This document shows positions 49,506 through 57,795 of a stretch of 64,000 nt of DNA, piece after piece. Below the pieces are notes generated by a model. The model was given only the letters and a program-made list of their open reading frames with translations. It was not told the origin of the DNA and ran no database searches. How positions within the stretch are numbered: the first letter of the stretch is position 1; each line of letters begins with the position of its first letter. A program made the translations under genes and the position numbers. The stretch spans positions 1 through 64,000 of the forward strand of contig JAPDDQ010000019.1 in the NCBI GenBank assembly GCA_027587225.1, written 5' to 3'. The stretch comes from Solirubrobacter taibaiensis (GTDB taxonomy: Bacteria; Actinomycetota; Thermoleophilia; Solirubrobacterales; Solirubrobacteraceae).

Positions 49506-49522
49506 GGCGACTCCCTGTCGCC
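49506..49522 (-). promoter_or_regulatory. Flagellin C 5-prime leader hairpin with AGGGA loop
   Basis: On the mRNA: GGCGAC, loop AGGGA, GTCGCC (6-bp stem), 41 nt before ATG 49464. Same architecture as the other two flagellin leaders. Confidence 0.65.
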
Positions 49523-49738
49523 TCAACCGAGGTAGTCGGTCCCACCTCCGCGATCTTGAGGCGATTTCTTCGGAGGTCTTTTTGCTGACCTTTCGCGCTC
49601 TTCCACCTCGCGGCGCTTCTCCTCGCGCTGGCGGCGCGCCTCCTCGCGTTCCGCGGGCGAGAGCAGGCGCAGCTGGTCCACGCGCTCGACACGGCCCGTG
49701 CTCGGGTCCCGGCGCAGCACGCGATAGACCGGGTCCAT
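49523..49738 (-). CDS. Small basic protein of flagellar cluster
   Basis: 71 aa, unrecognised. Starts DPVYRVLRRDPSTGRVERVD then a long charged helix (SPAEREEARRQREEKRREVE) and a Lys/Pro/Gly tail. ATG 49738 overlaps the stop of the preceding small membrane protein gene, so it is the last gene of the flhF-side operon. No signal peptide or TM. Possibly an accessory or chaperone-like flagellar protein; the family is not known to me. Confidence 0.65.
   Translation of the reverse strand: MDPVYRVLRRDPSTGRVERVDQLRLLSPAEREEARRQREEKRREVEERERSAKRPPKKSPQDRGGGTDYLG
49533..49560 (-). promoter_or_regulatory. Sigma-28-like promoter for flagellin C
   Basis: Minus strand CTCAAG (49560-49555), 14-nt spacer, ACCGACTA (49540-49533). 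It lies inside the 3-prime end of the upstream small gene. Confidence 0.6.
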
Positions 49739-50109
49739 CAGGACGCCGCCCGCTCGGCGTTCTCGGCGGCGAGCTTCTCCATCCGCTCGCGCTGCAGGCG
49801 CATCTGCTCCTGCCGGTGCTCGGCGACCTGCTCGAGCTCGTGGAGGATGATGTGCCGCCACACGATGATCGCGCAGCGCCAGACGACGACGTTGACGACG
49901 ATGCCGGCCACCAGCGCGCGCCAGACGGCGTCGAACAGCGCCTGGTCGCCCATGACATTGAGCGCGAAGACGGCGATGAAGGCGATGAAGGCGGCGCGCG
50001 TACGGGCGCGGCGGATGCCGGCCTTCGCGCGCGGGTGCTGGGAGATCGAGACGAGCGCCTCGCCCTTGCCGTCGCCCTTCTTCTGCTTCTTGTCGGCTTT
50101 CTTGGCCAT
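49738..50109 (-). CDS. Small membrane protein of flagellar cluster
   Basis: 123 aa, unrecognised. Lys-rich cytoplasmic N-terminus (AKKADKKQKKGDGKG), basic stretch (KAGIRRARTR), two TM helices (about 38-54 and 62-88) with a short loop GDQALFDAVWR, then a C-terminal coiled coil (HELEQVAEHRQEQMRLQRER). Start ATG 50109 or 50112 overlaps the PilZ gene stop. Its place between the PilZ protein and flagellin genes suggests a flagellar accessory role. Confidence 0.7.
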   Translation of the reverse strand: MAKKADKKQKKGDGKGEALVSISQHPRAKAGIRRARTRAAFIAFIAVFALNVMGDQALFDAVWRALVAGIVVNVVVWRCAIIVWRHIILHELEQVAEHRQEQMRLQRERMEKLAAENAERAAS

Positions 50110-50729
50110 CATCGACCTCGGGCGGCGCGCAGCGCCTGAACTTCGCGGTCGCGGATGTAGCGCATGAGTCGATCTTCGTCGGCGCGAGCGATTCCGTCCA
50201 TCCGGATGCCCTTCTGCTCGGCCTCCTGACCGACGCGCACGACGCGGCCGAGCGCGCGCAGCGGCGGGCCCTCGGGCAGCTTGAGCTCCACGCGCACGTC
50301 GATCCCGAGCGGCAGCTCCCACTTGTCCTGGATCTGAATGCCGGAACCTGACACGTCGACGGTCGTGGTGTCGCCGCCGACCTGCTCGTCCACGCCGCGC
50401 ACGGTGACGTCGAGGAAGGCCTCGATGCGCACGAACTCGCGCCGCTGAATCCGCTCGACCTCGCCGGAGAGCGCCATGCTCAGCGAACCGTTGCGGTCGG
50501 CGGTGAGCCGGCCGGGATAGCGGAAGATGCCGCGTCCCGACGTCGCCTCGACCGCCCAGTCCTGGCCGATCGTGCGCCCGATCCGGTCGTCTTTGACCGC
50601 CAGGGCCACGACCACGCTGGCGCCTTCCACCTGTTCCACGGTGCCCGGAAGCATCCCGATATGCAGGTGGCGGACGATGACGTGCTGGCCCACGGCCAGC
50701 TGCGAGGCAGGAGCAGTCACAGCAGGCAT
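50109..50729 (-). CDS. YcgR-like PilZ protein (c-di-GMP flagellar brake)
   Basis: 206 aa. N-terminal YcgR/flagellar-brake domain (about 10-95, beta-rich) and a PilZ domain (about 97-200) with the c-di-GMP-binding RxxxR (QRREFVRIEA) and D-x-S-x-x-G (DVSGSG) motifs intact. Members bind the motor or stator and slow rotation when c-di-GMP is high. ATG 50729 follows the flhF stop by 2 bp, so it is co-transcribed with the export genes. Confidence 0.85.
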   Translation of the reverse strand: MPAVTAPASQLAVGQHVIVRHLHIGMLPGTVEQVEGASVVVALAVKDDRIGRTIGQDWAVEATSGRGIFRYPGRLTADRNGSLSMALSGEVERIQRREFVRIEAFLDVTVRGVDEQVGGDTTTVDVSGSGIQIQDKWELPLGIDVRVELKLPEGPPLRALGRVVRVGQEAEQKGIRMDGIARADEDRLMRYIRDREVQALRAARGR

Positions 50730-50731
50730 TA

Positions 50732-52210
50732 TCAGGGAAGCAGCTGTGCGGCCAGCGCGGCGGGGTCCGCCGGAGATGCCCCTTCGCGCGAGCAGACGTA
50801 GGACAGGGGCCGCCCGGCGGCGAGCGCGAGCTCGAGCGGGGCGCCCGGCCGGGACGTCTCATCCGTGTGGGTGAGGGCGACGTGGCTGGGGTTCAGCGGT
50901 GCGAGCGCAGCGGCGACCTCGCCCGCGGCGGCGGCGCTGATCGTGGCCGGCAGGACCATGTGCACCTCGGCGCCCAGCGCCCTGAGGTCCGCGGCGAGCG
51001 CCTTGACGTCGGCGGCCTTCGCGCTCGGGCCGGTGGCCGGCGTGTCGATCAGGGTGATCAGCGGTTCGCGGGCGCCGAGGCGCTCGATCGCCTGTTCGGC
51101 GCCGGAGGCGGAGATGACGCCCACGCCGAGCGGCTGCAGGCGGTGCGCGAGGCTGCCGTTCCCGCGCAGCTCGATCACGGCGACCTCCGCACCCGCCGCG
51201 GCGTACGTCGCGGCGAGATGGGCGACGGCCGAGGACTTGCCGGCGCCGCCACCGCCGACGATCGCGATCGTGCGCGGGCCCGGGCCGAGCGAGGTCGGCG
51301 TCGGGATGCGACGGGCGAACGCGGCGCGCACGAGGCGCTTCATGTTCCGCGGCGCGGAGAAGGGCAGGGCGTGCACGACGGCTTCGCCGACCACATCGGC
51401 CGCGAGCGCGGCACTGATGCCGCTGGCGATGAGCCGCTCCTCGGCGGCATCGGCGGACGGCGGACGCGGGACGCCGGCCGGGCGCGCGGCGGGCACGGGC
51501 GCCGGCTGGATGTCCAGGCCGGAGACGGGCTCGGACTCTTCGGGGGCCGCAACGGGCTCCGGCGCGGCGGCGGCCGGTGCGGGCTCGGCGACGGGCGGCG
51601 GGGCGAGCGGCGGTTCCTCCACCACGGGCGGCGGAGGCGGCGGCGTCATGGCCTCCGGCTCGGGCTCGGCGACCGGCTCGGGCGCGGACGGCTTGGGTGC
51701 AGCGTCCTCGATCGCGGACACGTTCGGCTGCGGGCCGTAGAGGCCGGCGGGCCGCGACGGCGTCTCGGGCACACCGCGGTCGCGCATCCGGCGCGGGGTC
51801 TCGGCCTCGGGCTCCTGCGGGAGCGCGGAGAACCCTGAGGTGTCCGGCGAGAAGCTCGCGGAGAACGTGTCGTCCTCCATCCGCGTGTCGCGGGCCGCGG
51901 CGGCGAGCGCGTCGGCGAACGGCGTCGCCTGCTCGAACAGGGCCTGGACGGCCGGGGACGACAGCCCTTCGGCCGTCGCCCGGTCACTGCGGATCTCGAG
52001 CGGACGCTCGTCGGCGTGCGGCGCACGCGCGTCCACCTCTACGAACGGTCGTTGGAAGAAGCCTCCAGCCTTCTTGTCACGGCCCTCGCGGCGCCGCAAC
52101 ACGATGGCGTCCGGGCCGAGCTCAGCCCGAATTTGCGGCAGCAGCTCTTCAAGGCTGCGGCCGCGGAACGTCTTGACGTCATCCGGGGTGTTGCTCGTCG
52201 AGGCTTCCAT
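50732..52210 (-). CDS. flhF: FlhF, SRP-like GTPase of flagellar assembly
   Basis: 492 aa. N-terminal B-like domain (about 10-60, KTFRGRSLEELLPQIRAELG), a long Pro/Glu/Ala-rich linker (about 100-250), an N domain and a G domain with P-loop GGGGAGKSS (318-326). The DTAGR-type G3 motif reads LIDTPATG and the TKLD-type G4 reads THTDE, so nucleotide handling may be altered. Controls flagellum placement and export-apparatus assembly. Located between flhA and the PilZ gene; its usual partner flhG is not found here. Confidence 0.9.
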   Translation of the reverse strand: MEASTSNTPDDVKTFRGRSLEELLPQIRAELGPDAIVLRRREGRDKKAGGFFQRPFVEVDARAPHADERPLEIRSDRATAEGLSSPAVQALFEQATPFADALAAAARDTRMEDDTFSASFSPDTSGFSALPQEPEAETPRRMRDRGVPETPSRPAGLYGPQPNVSAIEDAAPKPSAPEPVAEPEPEAMTPPPPPPVVEEPPLAPPPVAEPAPAAAAPEPVAAPEESEPVSGLDIQPAPVPAARPAGVPRPPSADAAEERLIASGISAALAADVVGEAVVHALPFSAPRNMKRLVRAAFARRIPTPTSLGPGPRTIAIVGGGGAGKSSAVAHLAATYAAAGAEVAVIELRGNGSLAHRLQPLGVGVISASGAEQAIERLGAREPLITLIDTPATGPSAKAADVKALAADLRALGAEVHMVLPATISAAAAGEVAAALAPLNPSHVALTHTDETSRPGAPLELALAAGRPLSYVCSREGASPADPAALAAQLLP

Positions 52211-52220
52211 CCATACCTTC

Positions 52221-54320
52221 CTAGACCGCGACCGCCTGGGCCGCGCTGATCACACCAGTGGTTTCCACTCCGATACCCGGAGCGATCTCGTTGTACGAGC
52301 AGACCGCCATCTGCGGGAGACGCTGCTCACACAGCATCCGCAGGTGCCGGCGGACGCGGGCCGAGCACAGCAGCACCGGACGGCCGCCGGCGCCGATCGC
52401 CATCTCGACCTGCTCGGCGGCGGAATCGACGACCATCGCGGCGAGGTTCGGGTCCATCGCCAGGAACTCGCCGTCGGCCGTCTGCACGAGCGCCTCGGCC
52501 ATCGCCTGCTCGAGCTGCGGGTCGAGCGCGATCACGCGCAGCGTGCCCTCGTGGTCGAGGAACGGCGCGGTGATCGTGCGGCCCAGCGCCTGACGGGCGT
52601 ACTCGGCGAGCATCGCCGGATCGCGCGTGAGGCGGGCCTTGTCGCCGATGGCCTCGAGGATCGAGCCCAGGTCGCGGATGGAGACGCCCTCGCGCAGCAG
52701 CGACTGCAGCACCCGCTGCACCTCGCCGAGCGACAGCACGTCCGGCACGACCTCGGTGACGACGGCCTCGTTGAACTCCTTGAGCTGATCGAGCAGCTGG
52801 CGCGTCTCCTGGCGGGAGAGCAGCTCGGAGGCGTGGGCGCGGATCATCTCGGTCAAGTGGGTGACGACGACGGACTCGGAGTCCACGACGGTCCAGCCCA
52901 GCGCCTCGGCCTCTGCGCGGCCGGACTCCGGAATCCACACCGCCGGGAGGCCGAAGGCCGGCTCGGTGGTCGGGATGCCGGGAAGCTGACCCATGGCGTC
53001 GCCCGGGTTCATGGCCATATGGTGACCGGCCATCACGCCACCGCGCGCAACTTCCGTGCCACGAACACGCATGACGTACTCGTGCGAGTCCAGTGAGACG
53101 TCGTCGCGGATGCGGACGGGCGGGATGACCATGCCGAGCTCGGAGGCGATCTGGCGGCGGATCGTGCCGACGCGGGCGAGCAGCGTGCCGCCGGCCTGCG
53201 CGTCGACCATCGGCACCAGGCCGAAGCCGATCGCGAGCTCGAGCGGATCGAGCGCGAGGGCATCGAGCGCCGCGTCGCGCGGGGCCGCCAGCTGGGCCTG
53301 ACCGGCGTCGGAGATCGCCGTCGCGGCGGTCTGCTTGTCGATCACTTCCTGCTGGCGCGAGCTGGGCTTGTTGCGCAGCGACCAGCCGACGGCGAAGAAG
53401 ATGCCGCCGATGACGAGGAACGGGAGCTTCGGAAGGCCCGGGACGAGGCCGAACAGGATGACCATCACGCCCGCGACGAGCGGCGCCTTGCGCTGGTCGA
53501 GGATCTGCGTGGAGACCGTCGTGCCGAGGTCAGAGTCAGAACCATCCGAGCGCGTGACCAGGATGCCGGTGGCGACCGAGATCAGCAGCGCGGGGATCTG
53601 CGCGCAGAGGCCGTCGCCGATCGACATCAGCGAGAAGTGGTGGGCCGCCTCGCCGAACGGCATGCCCATCTGGACGACGCCGATGATGATGCCGCCGAGC
53701 AGGTTGATGCCGGTGATCAGGATGCCGGCCATCGCGTCGCCCTTGACGAACTTGGAGGCACCGTCCATCGCGCCGTAGAAGTCGGCCTCCTGGGAGACCT
53801 CCGCGCGGCGCGTGCGGGCCTCTTCGTCGGTGATCTGACCCGTGTTCAGGTCCGCGTCGATCGCCATCTGCTTGCCCGGCATCGAGTCGAGCGTGAAGCG
53901 CGCGCCGACCTCCGCCACGCGCCCGGCGCCGTTGGTGATCACGACGAACTGGATCACGATCAGGATCAGGAAGATCACGAGGCCGACGACGATGTTGCCG
54001 CCGACGACGAAGTTGCCGAACGCCTCGACCACGTGGCCCGCGTCGCCTTCGAGCAGGATCAGACGCGTCACGGACACGTTGATCGCGAGGCGGAAGAGCG
54101 TCGTGAGGAGCAGGATCGTCGGGAACGACGAGAAGTCCAGCGCGCGCGGCACGTACATCGTGGCCACGACGATCATCAGCGCCGCCGAGATGTTGATCGT
54201 GATGAAGAAGTCGATCAGCAGCGGCGGCAGCGGGATGATCAGCATCGCCACGATCAGGACGACGCCGCCCGCGGCGAGGATGTCAGCCTTGCGGCCGATC
54301 TTGGACATCATCGAGTTCAT
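52221..54320 (-). CDS. flhA: FlhA, flagellar export gate protein
   Basis: 699 aa. Eight N-terminal TM helices (about 15-325), the FHIPEP signature RVAEVGARFTLDSMPGKQMA (about 134-153), then the cytoplasmic docking domain for chaperone-substrate complexes (about 360-690). It couples the proton gradient to substrate export. ATG 54320 overlaps the flhB stop by 4 bp; full length. Confidence 0.97.
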   Translation of the reverse strand: MNSMMSKIGRKADILAAGGVVLIVAMLIIPLPPLLIDFFITINISAALMIVVATMYVPRALDFSSFPTILLLTTLFRLAINVSVTRLILLEGDAGHVVEAFGNFVVGGNIVVGLVIFLILIVIQFVVITNGAGRVAEVGARFTLDSMPGKQMAIDADLNTGQITDEEARTRRAEVSQEADFYGAMDGASKFVKGDAMAGILITGINLLGGIIIGVVQMGMPFGEAAHHFSLMSIGDGLCAQIPALLISVATGILVTRSDGSDSDLGTTVSTQILDQRKAPLVAGVMVILFGLVPGLPKLPFLVIGGIFFAVGWSLRNKPSSRQQEVIDKQTAATAISDAGQAQLAAPRDAALDALALDPLELAIGFGLVPMVDAQAGGTLLARVGTIRRQIASELGMVIPPVRIRDDVSLDSHEYVMRVRGTEVARGGVMAGHHMAMNPGDAMGQLPGIPTTEPAFGLPAVWIPESGRAEAEALGWTVVDSESVVVTHLTEMIRAHASELLSRQETRQLLDQLKEFNEAVVTEVVPDVLSLGEVQRVLQSLLREGVSIRDLGSILEAIGDKARLTRDPAMLAEYARQALGRTITAPFLDHEGTLRVIALDPQLEQAMAEALVQTADGEFLAMDPNLAAMVVDSAAEQVEMAIGAGGRPVLLCSARVRRHLRMLCEQRLPQMAVCSYNEIAPGIGVETTGVISAAQAVAV

Positions 54321-55381
54321 GCAGCACTCCGGAGGCCGGCGACGCGGTAGACGTACGCGAGGAGCTGTGCCACGGCGTGGAACATGTCCTCGGGGATCTG
54401 ACGCCCGATGTCGACGTTGGCGTACAGCGTGCGCGCCAGCGGCGGGTCGGGGACGATCATGACGCCGGCGTCCTTGGCGGCTTCACGGATCTTGTGAGCG
54501 AGATTGTCGACTCCCTTGGCGACGACCGTGGGTGCGTCGCCGCCCGCCTCGTACTTGAGGGCGACGGCGTAGTGGGAGGGGTTGGTCACGATCACGTCTG
54601 CAGTGGGAACTGAATCCATCATTCGCGAACGGGACATTTCCATCGCCCGTCTGCGCTGATGAGATTTCACTTCGGCAGGAAGCTCCTGTTGCTTGAATTC
54701 TTGTTTGAGTTCCTCCTTGTCCATCTTCAGACCCTTCTCGTGCTTATGCCGCTGCCAGGCGTAATCCAGGGCGGCGAGCGCGAGGTAGGCCATCGCCGCG
54801 CGCGTGGCGATCGACATCACCAGCGAGGCGATCTCGGGGATGATGTCGGCGGGCGGCGTGCCGACGAGCGAGGCGAACTCATCCAGCTTGGGGAAGACCG
54901 CCATCGCGGCGATCACGCCCACGGCGGCGGTCTTGGCGACGTTCTTGAAGGTCTCGACCGCGAAGTGCTGCGGGTTGAAGAGGTTCTTGAGGCCTGAAGC
55001 CGGGTTGAGCTTCTTGAAGTCGGGCTTCATCGCGCCCGGCATCGGCTTGAGGCCGACCTGGGCGGCGGACGAGATGAAGCCGGCCACGAGGCAGATGCCC
55101 ATGACCGGCAGCGCGGCCAGCATGATGTGCTGGCCGACGAGCATGAACAGCGTCCCGATGCCCTTCTCGTTGACGACCTGTGGCGTCTTCGTCAGCTCGA
55201 GCACCTGGAGCATGGCCAGCTTGCACTGCTCCATGATCCGCGGGCCGAAGGCGTTGAGCGCCATGATCGAGGCCAAGAGGACGGCGGCACCGTTGACGTC
55301 CTGCGAGCGCGCGACCTGGCCCTTCTTGCGCGCCTCTTCCTTCTTCTTGGGTGTTGCCTTCTCGGTCTTGTCGTTGGCCAT
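54317..55381 (-). CDS. flhB: FlhB, export switch protein
   Basis: 354 aa. Lys-rich N-terminus (NDKTEKATPKKKEEARKKG), four TM helices (about 30-210) and a cytoplasmic domain with the autocleavage site NPSH (267-270) in place of the usual NPTH. Cleavage changes export from rod/hook to filament substrates under FliK control. The Ser-for-Thr change is conservative and known in some FlhB homologues. Confidence 0.96.
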   Translation of the reverse strand: MANDKTEKATPKKKEEARKKGQVARSQDVNGAAVLLASIMALNAFGPRIMEQCKLAMLQVLELTKTPQVVNEKGIGTLFMLVGQHIMLAALPVMGICLVAGFISSAAQVGLKPMPGAMKPDFKKLNPASGLKNLFNPQHFAVETFKNVAKTAAVGVIAAMAVFPKLDEFASLVGTPPADIIPEIASLVMSIATRAAMAYLALAALDYAWQRHKHEKGLKMDKEELKQEFKQQELPAEVKSHQRRRAMEMSRSRMMDSVPTADVIVTNPSHYAVALKYEAGGDAPTVVAKGVDNLAHKIREAAKDAGVMIVPDPPLARTLYANVDIGRQIPEDMFHAVAQLLAYVYRVAGLRSAA

Positions 55382-55390
55382 GGCGCTGCG

Positions 55391-56182
55391 TCACCCCACC
55401 TTCAGGGTGGACAGCGCCTGGGCGACGGAGAGCTGGAGCTGATCGGCGATGAAGCCGGAGACGAACGGGAGCGAGGCGCCGATGAGCGTCAGGCCGACGA
55501 TCATCTTGGCCGGGAAGCCGACCGCGAAGACGTTCATCTGCGGGACGACCTTGGTGACGACGCCGAAGGCCGCGTCGACGATGACCAGGGCGATGATGAC
55601 CGGCGCGCCGATCATGAAGGCCGCCGTGAAGATCCCCGAGAAGGCGACCTGGGCGCCCTGAACCATCGAGCCGATGGCCGGCGCCTCGAGCAGCGGCACC
55701 GCCGCGTACGTGCGGGCCAGGCCCTTGATCACCCAGGTGTCGCCACCGATCGTGATGAAGATCAGGACGCCGAAGAGCGAGTACATCTGCTGGATGACGG
55801 CGGACTGCGTGCCCGTCACCGGGTCCACGATCGCGCCGAAGGAAAAGCCGATCAACGTATCCAGCAGGGTGCCCGCAGCCTGCAGGGCCGCGAACATCGC
55901 GTGCAGGGCGTAGGCGAACGCGAGGCCGACGACGATCTCCTTGAGCAGGAGGCCGGCGTAGGCGAACGAGTCGAGGTCGATCTCGCCGTGCTTGACGACC
56001 GGCATGATCCCGACCGTCAGCGCGACGGCGACGATGCCCTTCACGCGGCCGTTGATCATCTTCGAGCTGAACAGCGGCGCCAACAGGAACATCGGCGAGA
56101 TCCGCGCCAGGACGAGGAAGAAGGCCGCGACCTGCTGCTCGGAGAAGTGGGCGAGAAGGGTCTCAGGGGCCATCTTCGCCAC
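55391..56182 (-). CDS. fliR: FliR, export gate protein
   Basis: 263-aa inner-membrane protein with about six TM helices; forms the FliPQR pore. Pieces include FFLVLARISPMFLLAPLFSS, LIGFSFGAIVDPVTGTQSAV and VPQMNVFAVGFPAKMIVGLT (conserved P-Q-x-N/Q segment). Overlaps fliQ by 20 bp from ATG 56182, or 11 bp if ATG 56173 is used. Confidence 0.96.
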   Translation of the reverse strand: MAKMAPETLLAHFSEQQVAAFFLVLARISPMFLLAPLFSSKMINGRVKGIVAVALTVGIMPVVKHGEIDLDSFAYAGLLLKEIVVGLAFAYALHAMFAALQAAGTLLDTLIGFSFGAIVDPVTGTQSAVIQQMYSLFGVLIFITIGGDTWVIKGLARTYAAVPLLEAPAIGSMVQGAQVAFSGIFTAAFMIGAPVIIALVIVDAAFGVVTKVVPQMNVFAVGFPAKMIVGLTLIGASLPFVSGFIADQLQLSVAQALSTLKVG

Positions 56183-56462
56183 CGACGGGCTTGAAGTCGA
56201 CCTGCTGGGCGATGCCGCCCCACAGGTTCGTCGTCCAGTCGGTGATCGAATTGAGCATCCACGGACCGGCGACGATCAGCACGACCACGAGGGCGACGAT
56301 CTTCGGGATGAAGGAGAGCGTCTGCTCCTGGATCTGGGTGACGGCCTGGAAGACCGAGATGAGCAGGCCGACGATCAAGGCGGCCAGCAGCATCGGCATG
56401 GCGACCTTGATGGTGATGGCCATCATGTCGACCATCAGGCTCGTGACGGAATCCTGGGTCAT
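56163..56462 (-). CDS. fliQ: FliQ, export gate protein
   Basis: 99 aa, slightly longer than the usual about 90 because of a C-terminal tail (VDFKPVGGEDGP). Two TM helices around ITIKVAMPMLLAALIVGLLI and FIPKIVALVVVLIVAGPWML, with SVFQAVTQIQEQTLSFIPK between. Overlaps fliP by 4 bp. Confidence 0.96.
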   Translation of the reverse strand: MTQDSVTSLMVDMMAITIKVAMPMLLAALIVGLLISVFQAVTQIQEQTLSFIPKIVALVVVLIVAGPWMLNSITDWTTNLWGGIAQQVDFKPVGGEDGP

Positions 56463-57103
56463 GTGTGGAAGCTCTGGACGAGGGACCCGCAGATCAGGTT
56501 CCAGCCGTCAACGAGAATGAACAGAAGAATCTTGAACGGAAGAGAGATGAAGACCGGAGGCAGCATCATCATGCCCATGGCCATCAACGTGGACGAGACC
56601 ACGAGATCGATGATCAGGAACGGCAGGAAGATCAAGAATCCGATCTGGAAGGCCGTCTTGAGCTCGGAGATGATGAAGGCCGGGATCAGGACCTGCGTCG
56701 GGACGTCCTTGCGGGTCTTGACGTCGTCCATCTTCATGTCGGCGAGGCCGATGAACAGCTTGAGGTCGTTCCCGCGCGTCTGATCGAACATGAACTCGCG
56801 CAGCGGCGCCTCGGCCTTCTTGAACGCCACTTCCTGCGTGATCGCGCCCTTCTGGAGCGGATCGTAGGCCTCGGTCTTGATCTCCTTGATCGTCGGGCTC
56901 ATGACGAACAGCGTCAGGAAGAAGGCGATGCCGACGAGGACCTGATTCGGCGGCGCCGTCGGCGTGCCCAGGCCCGAGCGGATGAAGCCCAGGACGATCA
57001 GGATGCGGGTGAAGCCCGTGACCGTGAACAGCAGGGCCGGGACGAGGGAGATGCCGCCGATGAACAGCAGCATCTGGACTGCGGACTGACCGTCGGTCTT
57101 CAC
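56459..57103 (-). CDS. fliP: FliP, export gate protein
   Basis: 214 aa. TM helices at about 10-35, 45-70, 150-175 and 185-205. Signature pieces are TGFTRILIVLGFIRSGLGTP, PPNQVLVGIAFFLTLFVMSP, VPTQVLIPAFIISELKTAFQ and LPPVFISLPFKILLFI. It lacks the N-terminal cleavable signal of enterobacterial FliP, as in many Gram-positive forms. Overlaps fliO by 4 bp. Confidence 0.97.
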   Translation of the reverse strand: MKTDGQSAVQMLLFIGGISLVPALLFTVTGFTRILIVLGFIRSGLGTPTAPPNQVLVGIAFFLTLFVMSPTIKEIKTEAYDPLQKGAITQEVAFKKAEAPLREFMFDQTRGNDLKLFIGLADMKMDDVKTRKDVPTQVLIPAFIISELKTAFQIGFLIFLPFLIIDLVVSSTLMAMGMMMLPPVFISLPFKILLFILVDGWNLICGSLVQSFHT

Positions 57104-57627
57104 TTCGTCACCGCCTTCGCGCGAATGAGGTTCATCAGGCCCTTCGGCGCGGCGCTCTCGGCTTCGAGGCTCGCGAGCGTCATCGCCGGCGGCTCGAGCA
57201 GGCCCAGCGCGGTCGCCTCGGCCTCGCTGTAGCGGCGGATCGGCGTGACCTGGTGCTCAGCGGCGCCCAGGAGGACGATCTCGCCGCCGACGCGCACGAG
57301 GTGCAGCGACCGGTTCGGACCGAGGTTCAGCTGCGCGATCGACTCGAGCGCATCGCCGGACTCGTCGGTCTCGTCCTTGCTGGCCTTGACCTGCTTGAGG
57401 ACCCAGTGGAGGCCGTAGATCACGCCGAGGACGACCGCCAGGCCGACGATCGTGCGGACGATGCTGCCGCCGCTGGTCGCCGAAGCGCCCGTGGCGGCGC
57501 TGCCGGCGTCGTCGCCGAGATCCAGCGGGGCGTCGGGGCCGTCGGCCGCGAAGGCGACGGAGGCGGTGAGCCCGAAGGTGAGGGTGGCCGTCGTGACGGC
57601 AGCAAGAATTGAGGAGGGGGTGCGCAT
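57100..57627 (-). CDS. fliO: FliO, export apparatus assembly protein
   Basis: 175 aa. Signal peptide or first TM about 1-26 (ending SVAFA/ADG), short acidic extracytoplasmic stretch, TM about 58-76 (TIVGLAVVLGVIYGLHWVL), then the cytoplasmic FliO domain (about 85-150, LGPNRSLHLVRVGGEIVLLG). ATG 57627 is chosen because it creates the signal sequence and lies after the predicted transcription start; the longer frame to 57741 begins upstream of the promoter. First gene of the fliOPQR-flhBAF operon. Confidence 0.88.
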   Translation of the reverse strand: MRTPSSILAAVTTATLTFGLTASVAFAADGPDAPLDLGDDAGSAATGASATSGGSIVRTIVGLAVVLGVIYGLHWVLKQVKASKDETDESGDALESIAQLNLGPNRSLHLVRVGGEIVLLGAAEHQVTPIRRYSEAEATALGLLEPPAMTLASLEAESAAPKGLMNLIRAKAVTK

Positions 57628-57664
57628 GAAAAGCCGAGGGGGGTGAGCCGGGAGGATTGGCTCG

Positions 57665-57689
57665 GTGTGGCGCCGGATCAGCGCCACAC
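57665..57689 (-). promoter_or_regulatory. 5-prime terminal stem-loop of fliO transcript
   Basis: Perfect 9-bp stem (GTGTGGCGC/GCGCCACAC) with a 7-nt loop. It begins about 6 nt after the sigma-28-like -10 element, so it would form at the very 5-prime end of the operon mRNA. A terminator for yihY is the alternative. Confidence 0.5.
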
Positions 57690-57694
57690 GGCAG

Positions 57695-57723
57695 ATATCG
57701 GCAGGTGGGGTCCAGACCTGAAG
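57695..57723 (-). promoter_or_regulatory. Sigma-28-like promoter for fliO operon
   Basis: Minus strand CTTCAG (57723-57718), 15-nt spacer, GCCGATAT (57702-57695). The -10 matches the SigD consensus exactly, the -35 is weaker. The rest of the 168-bp gap 57628-57795 shows no gene. Confidence 0.7.
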
Positions 57724-57795
57724 TCCACATACGGACCTCAAGCTTTCGCCCTGCGGTCCGATGACCCCCGCGCGAGTAACTGATGGGCTACAGCG

